Made by a program: the position numbers and the translations under genes
The notes under the pieces: model-generated
Told to the model about the DNA's origin: nothing
The model's input: the letters and a program-made list of their open reading frames with translations, nothing else
Databases searched by the model: none
NCBI GenBank assembly: GCA_963921425.1
Contig: OY992834.1
Coordinates: 6,262,001 to 6,326,000, forward strand
Length of the DNA: 64,000 nt
Source: Dryas octopetala
Lineage: Eukaryota; Streptophyta; Magnoliopsida; Rosales; Rosaceae
Direction of reading: 5' to 3'
Part shown: one piece after another, positions 22,263 through 35,751 of the stretch
Position numbering within the stretch: the stretch's first letter is position 1
Layout: each line of letters begins with the position of its first letter

Positions 22263-22502
22263 TTACACCATTGACTGCAATTTGTCTGCAGGTATTAAGA
22301 CATTGGGATTGTCCTTCAACCTGTAGAGTGCCATTCCAGCTCCGTATTCGAAAATCTCTGATCTCATCTGGTATTCTACATTGTCTTCCTTTACCCCCTT
22401 CTTTGTCTCGTACACACGTATCGATGCCGCACGTGTAACTAGACTCAGTACTAGCAACATTGCTATGACCTTGGTAGATAACTTGTTGGTCAAGGCATCC
22501 AT
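22263..22502 (-). CDS. Putative small secreted peptide precursor, 79 aa
   Basis: Single-exon ORF of 79 residues. The N-terminus is a typical signal peptide: basic start (MDALTNKLSTK), hydrophobic core VIAMLLVLSLV and a small-residue cleavage region TRAAS. The mature part has no cysteine and ends KDNPNVLIPADKLQSMV. A TATAAAAG box on the minus strand (22604-22611) lies about 102 bases upstream of the ATG. The length and plan (signal peptide, variable middle, Pro/Asn-containing C-terminus) resemble plant signalling-peptide precursors, but I recognise no CLE, PSK, CEP, IDA, RGF, CIF or PSY motif. Unrelated in sequence to the neighbouring array. The function and even the expression are unproven. 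Confidence 0.55.
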   Translation of the reverse strand: MDALTNKLSTKVIAMLLVLSLVTRAASIRVYETKKGVKEDNVEYQMRSEIFEYGAGMALYRLKDNPNVLIPADKLQSMV

Positions 22503-23341
22503 ACTTAATGAAACCTAGTTTTGAAGAAGTTGTATTGTTCTGTGAAGGGTGTGAAGGGTGTGAAGGTGAAGAAGAAATTGAATGGAGGTGGGATTCTTAA
22601 TTTCTTTTATATTTTTTAAGAAAGAAAAGAAACTTTGGGTGGTTATTAAATAGGGTTTGTCTGTGGAAATATTCCACTGGTGGGAATGGGTCTGAATGTC
22701 TGATTATTTTTTGGTGGGAGTTAGTTGACAATTCCCTAGTTTCCTATAAGGATGGATGACCCCTGACAATGATTGCCTGATTCTCATCCTAGTTTTTTCC
22801 TCTTTTTATTTAAGCTATAAAAAAACAGTTTTCTTTTTAGAAAATTAAGACAATCACCAAGATATTGAAAGCTATTACAAAATGTCTTGTATGAGACAAT
22901 AGTAGTTTATGGTACGAACGTCCAATGCTATGACAATATGTTGTAAGCTTTTACTTTAAATAAGAATACATGTCAGTATATTATTGAAAGTTGCATCATA
23001 CATGTGCCACAACTGCCCCACTAGAAAATCTCTCATAGATTCGACTTTTGATTCTTGGCTCATAATAAAATCCATTATAGGTTCATCATGGGCCGACCCA
23101 AGCCATATATTTTGTCTTCAATAACGGCCCATCAAGAGCACCTGAGTACAGGGGCTTTTTTAGGTGGGCTGCCCGATCCACTTTAACCACACTGTCCACA
23201 CCCGATTTCCTAAATAAGAAGGTCCAAAATGGGCAAACCGTGGCCCCACCCTTGAACACACTGAAACCAGTCGGGTCAGGTCTCCATATGGATTATCGTC
23301 TCGTCGAACTCGCAACTCAGCCCCAATTGCACTAACCTTTG
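22503..23341. other. Intergenic spacer upstream of UPF2
   Basis: Leader and TATA box (22604-22611) of the small secreted-peptide gene, with a short GTGAAGG-type direct repeat at about 22536-22560. The rest is AT-rich and without a supported feature until the UPF2 promoter. Confidence 0.45.
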
Positions 23342-23348
23342 GGCTTGG

Positions 23349-23383
<35 letters not shown>

Positions 23384-24258
23384 CACTCTTCGTCGTCACA
23401 TCGCGGCTTAATCTCGATTAAGGTAACCCTATTTCTCTCTGTTTCTCTTAGACAAAGTCACACACAGAGAAACACATGTGTATGCATATTCGGTTTTCGC
23501 GAGTGAGATATCGGCAGTGAGTGCAATTACCGTACACGGCCTTGTGAAATTCATTTTTCTTCTTGTGTAAGTCTAATTCAAGCTACTTATAATCTGATTC
23601 GTGCTCATTTTTTCTTCGAATTATTGGAACCAAAGCTAGTGCATGTGATTAGAGTTTATTTGAATTTTATGGAACTTATCTTAGATATAATATTAATATT
23701 GTGCTCCGTTTGTTTCTGAAACCCTAATCAAACAGTGGATTATTATTTGATGAATTTTTGAAGTGTTTGTAGTTTCTTTCTTTTACATGCCAATGTGATT
23801 GTTTTTCATTTCCGGTATCTTCTAGATAAGTTCCACTTGGGAATTTGCATGTGGTTTGTAACTGTATATGACCATTAGGGGCAACACCAATTAGTTTCTT
23901 TGTTGGGTTTTAACTTTTAAGGGCAAAGGGGCTTGCTTGGGTGTATTGACTAGTCTGCATACTACAATTGAAAGTTGCATAGTCAGGAAAAAAAGTGGTG
24001 GACTCTTTTGAAGATTCACAGTTTATGCTGTGAAACCGAAGTGAATTTTTTTTGCACAGTTGGGATTACCGTTCTTTGAAGTGGGAATAATATAGCAAAT
24101 TGGTGATATAGCTTGATTGGGTTGCAATTGCGTTAGGTTTTTCAAGTGTCGTAAATTAGTTATACATTGTATACGGCCTTCTGTTTTGTGGAACGGGTAT
24201 TAATTAACCGGACAATGCCTTGTTATGTAGGTGTCGGTCACTCCATACTAGTAGGGAG
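23342..24258 (+). promoter_or_regulatory. UPF2 5' leader with probable leader intron
   Basis: A (CT)n tract (about 23350-23381) is followed by a likely non-coding exon ending at 23422 (AAG then GTAACCC). The following ~0.8 kb is T-rich and ends at TTATGTAG before 24231, 28 bases upstream of the UPF2 ATG. This is the usual look of a plant leader intron; the exact transcription start is not visible. Confidence 0.5.
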
Positions 24259-26864
24259 ATGGATCACCATGAGGAGGAATGCCGCGCTGGAGGCGAATCT
24301 CCAGGGAAGCAAGATGATGAGGTATGTCGCTGCGTTTGTCACCAAGAGATCTTTAGTTATAACTTTATTCTTATATTTCTTTGTTCATTGGTTATTTTAA
24401 TATGCCTTTTGTCTGATTTGAAATAAAAGAAGTTTCCTACACTCTGCATATGAATTGGGTTTAGAGATCCCATTGTACTTGATAAAATAAATTATCTTGT
24501 CTCTCAATTGAGTTAAGGCTGAACATTATTTAAAATAACATAGTAATTGAAAATTTGAAAATTAAATTCACATTTTGGTTGCTTGTGCTCATTCTTGGAA
24601 ACTTATATCTCTTTTAGAAGTGATTATGGTAACACAGGTATTGCTTCTTTTTGGCAGGAAGCTGCTGCTCGGCTTGAGGAAATCAAGAAATCAATTGAGG
24701 CAAAGATGACTCTTCGTCAAAGCAATTTGAACCCTGAGAGGCCTGGTCAGGAACTTTTGTAGGATTCTAGTATTTACCATGCAAATGAATGATTAACGAA
24801 TTATGCCTTTTTTTTATTACTCTCTTTTACATGTTTAGTTGGCAGAATTTCTAGTGCTTCTGAAACTGTTTCATCTCTTATATATTTTGTCTTAACATAA
24901 TCAAATAACTTCCAAAAATTACTATATTGGAATTATAGTCGATGTGTATGATTTCTGCATGGATATTGGAAATAAGACAGTTTATTCTGACTTACAGACA
25001 CAGGATTTCTGAGGACATTGGACTCCAGCATTAAGCGCAACACGGCTGTTATTAAAAAACTAAAGCAGATAAATGAAGAGCAGCGGGAAGGGCTGATGGA
25101 TGATTTGAGAGGTGTCAACCTAAGCAAATTTGTTAGTGAAGCTGTTACTGCTATTTGTGATGCCAAGCTTAGATCGTCAGACATACAAGCAGCAGTTCAG
25201 GTTGTGGATTTGAATTGGAATTTCAAATGCATATTAATCTCTTTTTCCCTCTTTCTATATTTCAACAAGAAATTTTTTTATAATTATTTTATTTGGGCAA
25301 TTTATCCTCGATTTTACTTACAATGTATTAGTTTGGATTTCCTCCAGTGAATGATTTCAATTTTCAACATTAATTAGCTAATGCTATCGCACAGTAAATG
25401 TGTCTGAGACACAATATGATTATTTCCAGAGCTTATATATCTAGAATTACATGAACTTAGATTTATGTAATTTTTTTACTTGTGGGTTCCAAAACGCTGA
25501 TCTAGTTTAAGAGTAGATGGCAAAACTTGCTGAAATGACATGCTGTATAATAGTCAACTGCGAAGTACTATTTCTGCTGAAATGAATGCTGAACTATATT
25601 TTCACTTTGTTCTGTCCAGTTTTTTGGTCTTTGAATAGGAAATAAGTGGTTTTCAAATTTTAAAAAAAATTCAGGCAGTAAGTGTTCAAGGTTCCGACTT
25701 CTCATTCTGTTGTCTCACTTGCACCAGTGAGATGGGGGTATTTGGTGTTTTCTCTATTCTAAGTTTGGGAAGAAAATTCTGATTATAGTTTATAGTTTTC
25801 TGGTGATAACTAGTGGGGAGTTTTATCATATAGGTCTCAACTAGAAACAATGGTGATATTCTCAGCTAGCACAAACTGTGAATTGTAAATTTGGTTGGTT
25901 TTGTAGTACATTATATTTTCATATAGGAAAAGAAAGATACACTTGGGTTAAATGGGCTGCTTGTTTGAGTTGGTATGCACACCTGCATGCCTTCCCTGTC
26001 TATTATGTAGTGCATAAATGAAATTATTGCCAAATGCTGAATGACATATTTATAGGTAACACCTATGTGTTTTGCACTTTTCTAACACTCGTCTATTTTT
26101 CAAAGATCTGCTCTCTGCTTCATCAAAGATACAAAGACTTCTCCCCAAGCCTAGTTCAAGGTCTTTTGAAAATCTTCTTTCCTGGAAAGTCTGGGGATGA
26201 CGCTGATGCAGACAGGAACCTGAGGGCAATGAAGAAGCGTAGCACTTTGAAACTCCTTTTGGAACTTTACTTTGTTGGAGTTATAGAAGACGGTGGTATT
26301 TTTGTGAATATCATTAAGGATCTTACCAGCGGAGAACACTTCAAGGATCGCGATACTACTCAGACAAATTTAACTCTTCTTGCTAGTTTTGCTCGGCAGG
26401 GAAGAATGTTTCTTGGACTTCCACTCTCTGGGCCAGAAATTCATGAAGAGGTATGAATTTTCTTTGGTTTGTGTCATTAATTAGCACATCCCTCATATTT
26501 CTGTATTGTTTTGTTTGCCTTGTATGGCTTTCCATTAAAGTTTTCATATAGTATCATATGGGCAGGATGTGATCTCCAGTGATTTCCATGTGATGTTACT
26601 TCTGATTTGAGAAACCTATATATGATTGTAAATTTATTTATTTTTTATTGTTTCATATGATTGGTGTTTGATCTGTGTCAAGATTACTTGGCAATCTTCT
26701 ATCCGATAGTATCTCTTCTGACCTTTTGCCACAGTTTTTTAAGGGCCTTAATATCACACCAGATCAAAAGAAATTCTTCAAGAAGGCATTTCAAACTTAT
26801 TATGATGCTGCAGCAGAATTACTTCAATCTGAGCATTCTGTAAGACCTTTGCTGCCTTTATTAA

Positions 26865-26913
<49 letters not shown>

Positions 26914-28672
26914 TTTCGAAGGGTGGGGGGACTAAGCTTATAATCGTCAAATTTCTTTTCTTGCCAACAATTCTTTTCCTTTGTCTTAATAGTGGAATAG
27001 TGGAATACTGGTTGTAATTAATGAAATTTTCTTGGTACTTTTAGTCACTTCACCAAATGGAGAATGAAAATGCAAAAATCCTTAATGCTAAAGGAGAGCT
27101 CAGTGATGAAAATGTCTCTACATATGAAAAGCTCAGGAAATCTTATGACCATTTGTACCGCAATGTATCATCGTAAGTTGGTTTACAATTTTGCTGCCAT
27201 TGTTTGTTTGTATTGTGCTGGTGACTGGATCTGTCAGGTCTCAATATTAGGATGTAAGTCTTGTTGTAACATGGTAGTCTTCTATGTTACATTGGACCTT
27301 CCTTTGTATCTTTTCAAAATTTAATGATGTGATATTCTAAAGATTTATTCCTCTACCGTTACAAACAAATTTTATGAGTTTAATATATGTGATATTATAA
27401 TTACCTTTTTTTTTCCTCACAGTTTAGCAGAAGCACTAGATATGCAGCCTCCAGTAATGCCAGAGGATGGTCACACAACTAGGCTTACAAGTGGGGATGA
27501 TGCTTCATCTCCTGCTGCTGGAAAGGATTCTTCTGTACTTGAAGCCATATGGGATGATGAAGATACTAGGGCTTTCTATGAATGCTTACCGGATCTTAGG
27601 TTGGTTTCAGTCTAATTATATTTGTCTTTTACTAGATGGTGGTTTCTTAAATAGTAGAGATTGACTTGAAATGTAGTAAGATGTTATCTATATGTTTTTT
27701 CCAGAGCATTTGTTCCGGCAGTATTATTGGGAGAAGTAGAGCCTAAAATCAGCGAGCAATCTGCAAAGACCCAAGATCAACCAACTGTAAGGAACCATAT
27801 CTCGGCATTTTTCTGTACAGGATTTTGCTATAGTATATACCCTGAGATATACAATTGTGACAAAGATAGCTGGCTAGCCCTTCCCTTCCTCCCTTCCCTT
27901 CTCGAAGGATCACAGAACATTTCCAAATAATGGCTGCACAGGCCCTTGAATCTCAGTATTTGGTTCAATGGTTTTCACTACTTATTTCTATATTAATAAT
28001 AGATACATTTTCTGTAGCAAAGATTGTTCTGCTTGATGGTAGACTGACATGATGAATTAGGATTTGTTTAGCTGCTCAAAAAGTGGAAATTAGTCCTTCA
28101 GAGCCACATATTTTTTTCTGCCATCTTTCTCCTGTTTTATTTCATTAAGATTGGGCAAGTTCGTTAGATATTGGACTCTTGTGTTCAGAAGCAACCATTT
28201 GACACTTGTTCAGGGATATCATCTGTGGACAACATAAGCGGTGGGAACTATGCTTTGTTTGCAAGCATGAGAAGCATGCTAAATTTTTGTTGCTGTATGT
28301 CTTGTAAAATTTATTCTTGTATGTATATACTCATATGAACTTTTATAAAATTTTCATTATGAAGGAACCCGCACCTGAATCAGACCAAAGTCAACAGACC
28401 ATAGAAGATACTGGAGAGGCTTCTGCAGATGCTGGTGCTTTACAGGAAAGCAAAATCTTAGAGAAAGGAAAGGAAAAGGAAGAAAAAGATAAGGAGAAGA
28501 TTAAAGATCCAGACAAAGAGAAAGGTGACAGAAAAGGAGAAAATGAGAAGGAGAAACTTAAAATTCTTGAAGGGACAAATTTGGATGCTTTACTGCAGAG
28601 GCTCCCTGGTTGCGTGAGCCGTGATCTTATTGATCAATTGACTGTAATTAGATCTGTGTCTTAGCTCTACTG

Positions 28673-28749
<77 letters not shown>

Positions 28750-31700
28750 CTCCCTCTCTCTCATTTGGGTATTTGACTATTTTTCCTCATGATCCATGTT
28801 GAAGATTTGTTTATATATTTTCAGGTAGAGTTTTGTTATTTAAATTCGAAAGCAAATCGAAAAAAGCTTGTGAGGGCAGTGTTTAATGTCCCCAGGACAT
28901 CATTGGAGCTACTACCTTACTACTCACGCATGGTTGCCACACTGTCAACTTGTATGAAGGATGTCTCTTCCATGCTCTTAGCAATGCTAGAGGAGGAGTT
29001 CAACTTCTTAATTAATAAAAAGGTCGGTTCTGCATGTGATGTATTTTGTTGAAAATAGAAGGGGCTTTTTGTTTTTTGTTTTTAATCGCTTTCATCCTCA
29101 CTTCCATTTTGACAAGTTAATGATTCTATTGTATTGTAATTCTGCAGGATCAGATGAACATTGAAACCAAGATTAGGAATATTAGATTTATCGGAGAACT
29201 CTGCAAGTTTAAAATTGCACCAGCTGGTCTTGTTTTTAGTTGTTTGAAGGTAATGTGCACTGAACAGATAATGGATACATAGGTTATATTATTGAAAATA
29301 CCTTCAGTGCCTTGTATATCAGCCTTAAAATATCTCTTAGTTATGTCTCTGAGTGTCTTTGCTTGGAGAAGGGGTTTTCTTACTTTTTCCTTTATTTTAC
29401 CCTTTTTAAGCCTCTGTCGGAGTTTCTGAAAATATTCTTACATGCTTTCCCTGGAAATTTCAATGTTTACCCATGAAAGAATATGGACATGTCTTGCAAT
29501 GCAGTCAATTTTTTTGCTCTCATTTTTCATTTCTTGTCTATTTAAATGCAACCTTTCTGTGTGGTGAATTCAAATTTAGTTGAAGATGGGTTAACGTACA
29601 GTCGATGTTGTTTATTGAGATTTAAGATTTAATTTTCATTTTCATTGGGGCATTTAGTTTGTGAGCTGTTTACTTAAAATTTTGATGTAATCTTCTTGCC
29701 AGGCTTGTTTAGATGATTTCACTCATCATAACATTGATGTTGCTTGCAATCTTCTTGAGACTTGTGGGCGTTTTCTGTATCGGTCTCCTGAAACTACCGT
29801 TCGGATGGCTAACATGTTGGAAATATTGATGCGCTTGAAGAATGTAAAAAATTTGGATCCTCGGCACAGCACCCTTGTTGAAAATGCTTACTACCTGTGC
29901 AAACCGCCTGAGAGATCTGCACGAGTCGCTAAAGTCCGTCCTCCATTGCATCAGGTGTAAATCATTTTTTAGGTTCAACTCTTCCTCTACAAATTAATTT
30001 TGGTATGTTCAACATATGAATTAAACTTTATCTACTTTTTCTTTTCTTTGCAGTATATAAGAAAGTTGCTATTCTCAGATCTTGATAAGTCTACCATAGA
30101 GCATGTGCTTAGGCAATTGCGTAAACTACCTTGGAGTGAATGTGAGCCATATCTTTTAAAATGCTTTATGAAGGTTCACAAAGGGAAGTATGGTCAGATC
30201 CACTTGATTGCTTCTCTCACTGCTGGTCTGAGTCGCTATCATGATGAATTTGCTGTCTCTGTTGTTGACGAGGTCATTTCCTTCATTCCAAAAGTTTTGT
30301 GTTGCATTTTAGTTTTTCATCTCTCATAAGCGTGCATGTGTCCATAAATTCGAACATTTCTAACTGTTTGACCTCTAGATTTTCACAGTTATATTTTACT
30401 TTCAGGTTTTAGAGGAAATCAGGCTTGGCCTAGAATTAAATGAGTATGGGATGCAGCAAAGAAGAATTGCTCATATGCGATTCTTAGGAGAGCTATACAA
30501 CTATGAGCATGTAGATTCTTCTGTTATTTTTGAGACTCTATACTTGATTCTTGTCTTTGGCCATGGCACATCAGAGGTTTGTAATTTTATTCATTTCCAT
30601 AGACATTTCTGATAATGAATAGTACTTGAGCAATTTTGCTTAGGCTCTGCTGACAAGCATGGCTTACACTTTCTCCTGTCATGAAAAGCATTATTTGTTT
30701 AATTTTTCTTCATATAATGCTGTGCTTGTTCGTTGATTCATCGTATAACTCTATAGGGATTTGGATACAGGGACAATTATTGTAAACTCCAGATATGATA
30801 CAAGAAAGTGATATATAAAAGCTACATATATTTGTCTAGGCATGTATAAGTTAAAACTTTTATTTTATTTTATTTTAATAATTTAACTATTTAGTCATGA
30901 CTTAGTCAATTTATAGGTGTTCTTGTCTTGAAAACTAATATACTAAAGGTAGAGGTGTATTCGGTGCATGTTTAGAAATATTCTAGTACTACTGGATATC
31001 TTTGCAATGTTAAAATTATAATTCTAAAGTGGCAGGCTTGTTTGTCAAGTTTTGGATACTAAGAATGAAATATCCAAGAAATATGTATCGTACATTGCTT
31101 GTTACTGAATTTTATTCATGAGTGTAGAGCTTACTTAGTCATACTTTCTTTTCCGTGATACCAGCAAGATGTACTGGATCCACCTGAAGATTGTTTCCGC
31201 ATTAGGATGGTTATTACTCTTCTTGAAACCTGTGGGCACTACTTTGACCGAGGCTCTTCCAAGAGGAAACTTGATCGATTCTTGATGCACTTTCAGAGAT
31301 ATATATTGAGCAAAGGTTTACTACCTCTAGATGTTGAATTTGACTTACAGGTCAGTTATGCTGCTCGCATCCTTCAACCCCACCCCCACCCTCTACTGCT
31401 TGAGTTGAGGCATGAAAGAATAGATTTTTTTTTTGGCTAGACAAAAGCATAAAATAATATAGGTTATGGAAACTTAGTATTGAGATCTTCTAAAGTTAAC
31501 TGACCTCTGTCTATTTTTCTTCTCTTACATACTTTGTCTTCCTTTATATTCTTTGAAATATTCCTTTCTGAAGATTCTATGTAATTCTTATATGCAATGC
31601 ATATGAGATCAATATTACTCTCCATCTTTCTATATTGGGGAAAGCTCATGTATTAAGGCACTTGCAGGACTTATTTGCGGAACTACGCCCCAACATGACC

Positions 31701-32874
31701 CGATACTCATCCATTGAAGAAGTTAATGCAGCTCTAATAGAACTCGAGGAGCATGAGCGGACTGTCCCCACCGACAAAGCCAATAGTGAGAAGCATTCTG
31801 ACACTGAGAAGCCTTCAAGGAGGACCACCTCCAACAAAATGTCAGGGAATGGGCAGAGTGTTGTGAATGGTACTGATGAAAATGGTGTGGTGCATGAAGA
31901 CCTTGGAGATAGTGACAGTGATTCAGGAAGTGGCACCATTGATCCGGACGGACATGATGAAGAATTAGACGAAGAGAATCGTGATGATGGATCTGACAGT
32001 GAGGAGGATGATGATGATGATGGTGGTGGACCTGCATCTGATGAGGATGATGAAGTCCATGTCAGACAGAAGGTTGCGGAGATGGATCCTCAGGAAGAAG
32101 AGAAGTTTGAGCTGGATCTCAAGGCTGTTATGCAGGTAAGATTTATATTATTGTTGTGTGTCCTTGCTGTTGCCTGATCTGCACAATAGTTTCATCTGAT
32201 TATTGTAATGCTCTTATGTGAACATTCTAAATGAATGGAATCATGGTCACTAAGTGTTGCATTCTTACTGGCCGTGACTGTTTTGACTTTGATTTTGTAC
32301 TGAATGTTATGATGCTTATGGGTTACAATTGAGAACAGTTTTTCAGCCGTTGTAAAATTTCTGAACACAGGAAAGCATGGAGCAACGCAGGCAAGAGCTG
32401 CGTGGTCGACCTACATTAAATATGATGATACCAATGAATGTGTTCGAGGGGTCCATCAAGGATCATCATGGAAGGGGGCTTGGAGGGGAAAGTGGTGATG
32501 AGACGTTGGATGAGGAGTCTGGAGGAAGCAAGGAGGTCCAGGTGAAAGTTCTTGTCAAGCGTGGTAACAAGCAACAAACAAAGCAGATGTACATCCCTCG
32601 GGATTGCTCTCTTGTACAGAGCACGAAACAGAAAGAAGCAGCAGAGCTTGAAGAGAAACAAGACATCAAGAGGCTGGTCTTGGAATATAACGATAGAGAA
32701 GAGGAGGAGCTTAATGGATTGGGGATCCAAACTTTGAACTATATGCAGAGTGGGGGCAACAGAATTGCCAGCCGTGGCAGCAATTGGGAAGGAACTAGCG
32801 GTAGAGGTGGTGGAACACGTCATCGGTATCATAGTTATTCCGGCGGAGGAGTTTATTACAGCAGGAAAAAGTGA
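24259..32874 (+). CDS. UPF2: UPF2, nonsense-mediated mRNA decay factor
   Basis: Seventeen coding exons: 24259-24321, 24658-24745, 24998-25200, 26106-26450, 26735-26839, 27045-27172, 27423-27599, 27705-27786, 28365-28643, 28825-29022, 29148-29249, 29703-29954, 30054-30272, 30406-30576, 31165-31350, 31668-32135, 32371-32874. All phases join, giving 1189 aa, close to the Arabidopsis protein (about 1181 aa from memory). Three MIF4G-type helical domains cover roughly residues 50-270, 450-630 and 640-850. A Lys/Glu-rich linker is at about 400-465. A strongly acidic Ser/Asp/Glu segment is at about 920-990. The C-terminal UPF1-binding region contains QVKVLVKRGNKQQTKQM and KQDIKRLVLEYN. Known role: a cytoplasmic scaffold linking the exon-junction/UPF3 side to the UPF1 helicase. 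No frame breaks. Introns 5 and 9 carry long (CT)n tracts. Confidence 0.97.
26866..26910. repeat. (CT)n microsatellite in UPF2 intron 5
   Basis: CT dinucleotide run just after the exon 5 donor, ending before TTGGTTTCG. Confidence 0.9.
28673..28763. repeat. Long (CT)n microsatellite in UPF2 intron 9
   Basis: About 90 bases, nearly pure CT with one CC interruption near the 3' end. The intron is only 181 bases (28644-28824), so half of it is this repeat. Likely to vary in length between alleles. Confidence 0.95.
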
Positions 32875-34440
32875 GAAGTGTGATATTGCAAAGCCGTAAA
32901 GCCAGAACGTCTCCATTGTGGGCTTTCCCTCATTTTGCAGGTGCAGTTCGTTTCTGCTCAAATCTGTGCTTATCCTATAAGTTCAACAGTAATTTCATGA
33001 GACGTTCCTATCTGATGGGCAAGCCAGGCCTTTTTGGACAATCGACCTGGACCTTTCCCTCCACACTGCAAGGTTACATGTCTTGTAGTCTTGTAAGAAG
33101 ATAGTTGCAGTTATGGGGAAATAATCAATAGACGGGGATAGCTGACCAGGAATCAAGACGAGGATACACAAGAAAGGGTGGTTGTGTGATAATGAGGTGC
33201 TGATCTGCAAATATGCCATGGGGTAGCTATAATCAGAGGCTCAGAGCTTACATTTAGTTTTTTATATCTTTTTTCTTTGGGGGTCAGAATCTTACATTTA
33301 GTGTAGAACCTGATGTATGAGGTCTCCCTGTGTGTATATTTGTCAATATGAAAGAGTTCGTGTAAAACTCTGATCGAGTTTAGTACCTGGGATCTGACAA
33401 ATATTGCATTCTGTATTTAGTTTAACATATTTTGTATGTGTCACACTGATTAAGAGCGGTATTGCTTATACAGATATGGTAAAATGGCAATCTTTACTAG
33501 CTCAACTTTGGTAGCCTATTTTTGTGAAGCTGTGTTGCTATATTGGCTGTGAGTACAATTATGTTCATCAGTAGGCATGACGTACCATTACTAATCTATT
33601 TAACATGTATCATATGACACATTAATCATGGTCAGTGGTTTGTAAGCAAATACTTTATTCAACACATTAACTATGGTTAATGATATTGAGTAAAACTTCA
33701 CATAAGCTTGACTCAGGGTTGTGCTAATCTCACCTAGACAATAATAAATAAATATTAGTAAACTGCAAAATCAAATATTGGATTAACTCTTTAAAAATTG
33801 ATATTGGTTTTCTTCTCAGCGTGAGTTGTGTGAAAGATGATATAATATGAATGGCATGTCTTGCAGACTTGCACTCTCAATCATTATTCTACATTTCTAA
33901 TACCCCAATGGCCTTTTTTATCATAAATTATTCCTTGCTTCTCTTGAGGCAGCATAGGACTTATCAACATTCAGATGCCAAATCCTCAAATCAGAGTCTC
34001 AAAGATGTAGAGAATGCCCAACAGGGTGGGTTGGGACGCATCCTGCCTTTGACAAAAAATCAAAGGCATCTCAGATCCTTGTAAAGGACAAATACCTTAG
34101 AATTTAAAGTAGACCATTAATACCTTAGAATTTAAGAGCAATAAGTGGGTTTTTTTTTTCTATTCAAGAAAGAGTAGGATAAGAATTGAACTCTTGTCGT
34201 GAATATGAAAGAATAAATGTTTCACCACTGTAGTAATAAAAATTCGATCGAAACTAGAAGTCCTACCTTGATAAGTGGAATTTTAATTCCTAATAGAGTA
34301 GATTGTTGAACCTAATTAAAATTGTTTATTATATTTTCATCATCCAAAAAACAAAAAGAATTGAACTCTTGTAATATTTCTATCATTCATATCAAGTACT
34401 CAATATAGAGACACCCTCGGCCCACAAAAATAAAATCTAG
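32875..34440. other. UPF2 3' region and spacer
   Basis: The first ~550 bases look like UPF2 3' UTR (no intron signal seen after the stop). The remainder is AT-rich without a supported ORF. The 33851-34084 open frame has no recognisable features. Confidence 0.5.
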
Positions 34441-34989
34441 TTCTCACCCTTAAAATAAATTTTTGTCTCACATAACCCTCTGAAAGTGTATTATGTGTCT
34501 TGAGTTGTCCGATTCTGTCAAGTTCTTCTACACTACCGTTAAATTTGCTGACATGGCATCTATGTGGTGAGATATTTTCGTCTTTTCAATCACAGAAGAC
34601 CAATCTTTGTCATTTTTATGCCATGTTGTAGATTTGTGGAACCCAACATGCCATGTTAGTAATCCATGCAGTTTTTTATTTAAAAATAAAACTAGAAATT
34701 TTAAAAAACAAAAACATAAAAAATAAAAAAATAAAAACCTGAAAAAAAACTTATCTTTCTCTAGATGGAGAAGGAAATAATGGGTTTGAAGAGGGATAGG
34801 ACTCGAACGAGGCTAGGTGGAGGTGGGGCTGGGCTGGGCTGGGGTGGTGCTGGGTGGGGGAGGGGGGCTGCAGAGGGGTAGAGCAAAATATCTGAGACAT
34901 GGAAACATGGAATAGGGCAACCCGAGACACATAATACACTTTCAGGGAGTTATCTGAGACAAACAAATGTGAAGGGGGTAACGTGAGAA
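34441..34989. mobile_element. MITE-like inverted-repeat element, unclassified
   Basis: The left arm (34441-34520) and right arm (about 34915-34989) are inverted copies, best seen in GAAAGTGTATTATGTGTC (about 34484-34501) against GACACATAATACACTTTC (about 34926-34943). The core includes a G-rich stretch (about 34810-34875). A target duplication could not be fixed, so the ends are approximate and the superfamily is open. Confidence 0.5.
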
Positions 34990-35742
34990 AAAACCCTATA
35001 ATCAGGGGCAATTGCGTGAATAAACTACAGCTAAGAATTGCGTGCCATAACTGGAACATGTGGCTCCCACATTCCTACTTTCACTTTGGTACAAAACGTG
35101 ACACCTAAACTCTTGGAACCCACTTGACTAGGTTACTAGAACAAGGATTCATTTTTAAATTTTCTTTTTGCTTCATGCGATCCACGATGATTGTAGTGTC
35201 TTATCACATGATATTTCTATAAAATAAAAAATAAAAATTTATCGGAGAGACCATTTATGTATCACTTCAGATGATAGAAATAATATTACTCTTTTTTCAT
35301 AATATTCAAAATTATATATCTAATATCTTACACAATAAAATATATATATTTTTACAATTATAAAGTCAAAATAATAATTTGTTGTTACAAGCTTTATCAA
35401 AAATGAGATTACTTAAATTATCTTTCATTCAACAAACAATATAAAAAAAAATCAATAAATAAGAACATAATTATAAAATACAACTATTAAAATAAAATTT
35501 AAAAAAAAAAAACAGCCCACTACCTTATATCAAATAATTATTAGAACTTATAAAACTAATAACAAAATGCAAAAAAAAAATATAGTAAAAATGTCAATTG
35601 ACACGTGATATCAAAGGCTAATAATTATATAATGCCAAGTAGTTCGTTTACTTTCACGACCATAATTATAAAAAAAATATAAAAGAATTGTCAATTCATC
35701 CAATAATCATAGGAACTAAGTAGAAGAGCCGGAGTTGGGGAA
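34990..35742. other. AT-rich spacer
   Basis: Very AT-rich with several poly(A) runs. No ORF, repeat family or RNA gene that I can support. Confidence 0.5.
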
Positions 35743-35751
35743 TTCTATGAG

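Noticed and set aside
22226-22438. Plus-strand open frame opposite the secreted-peptide gene
   Set aside because: Shadow of the minus-strand ORF with signal peptide; no signal of its own.
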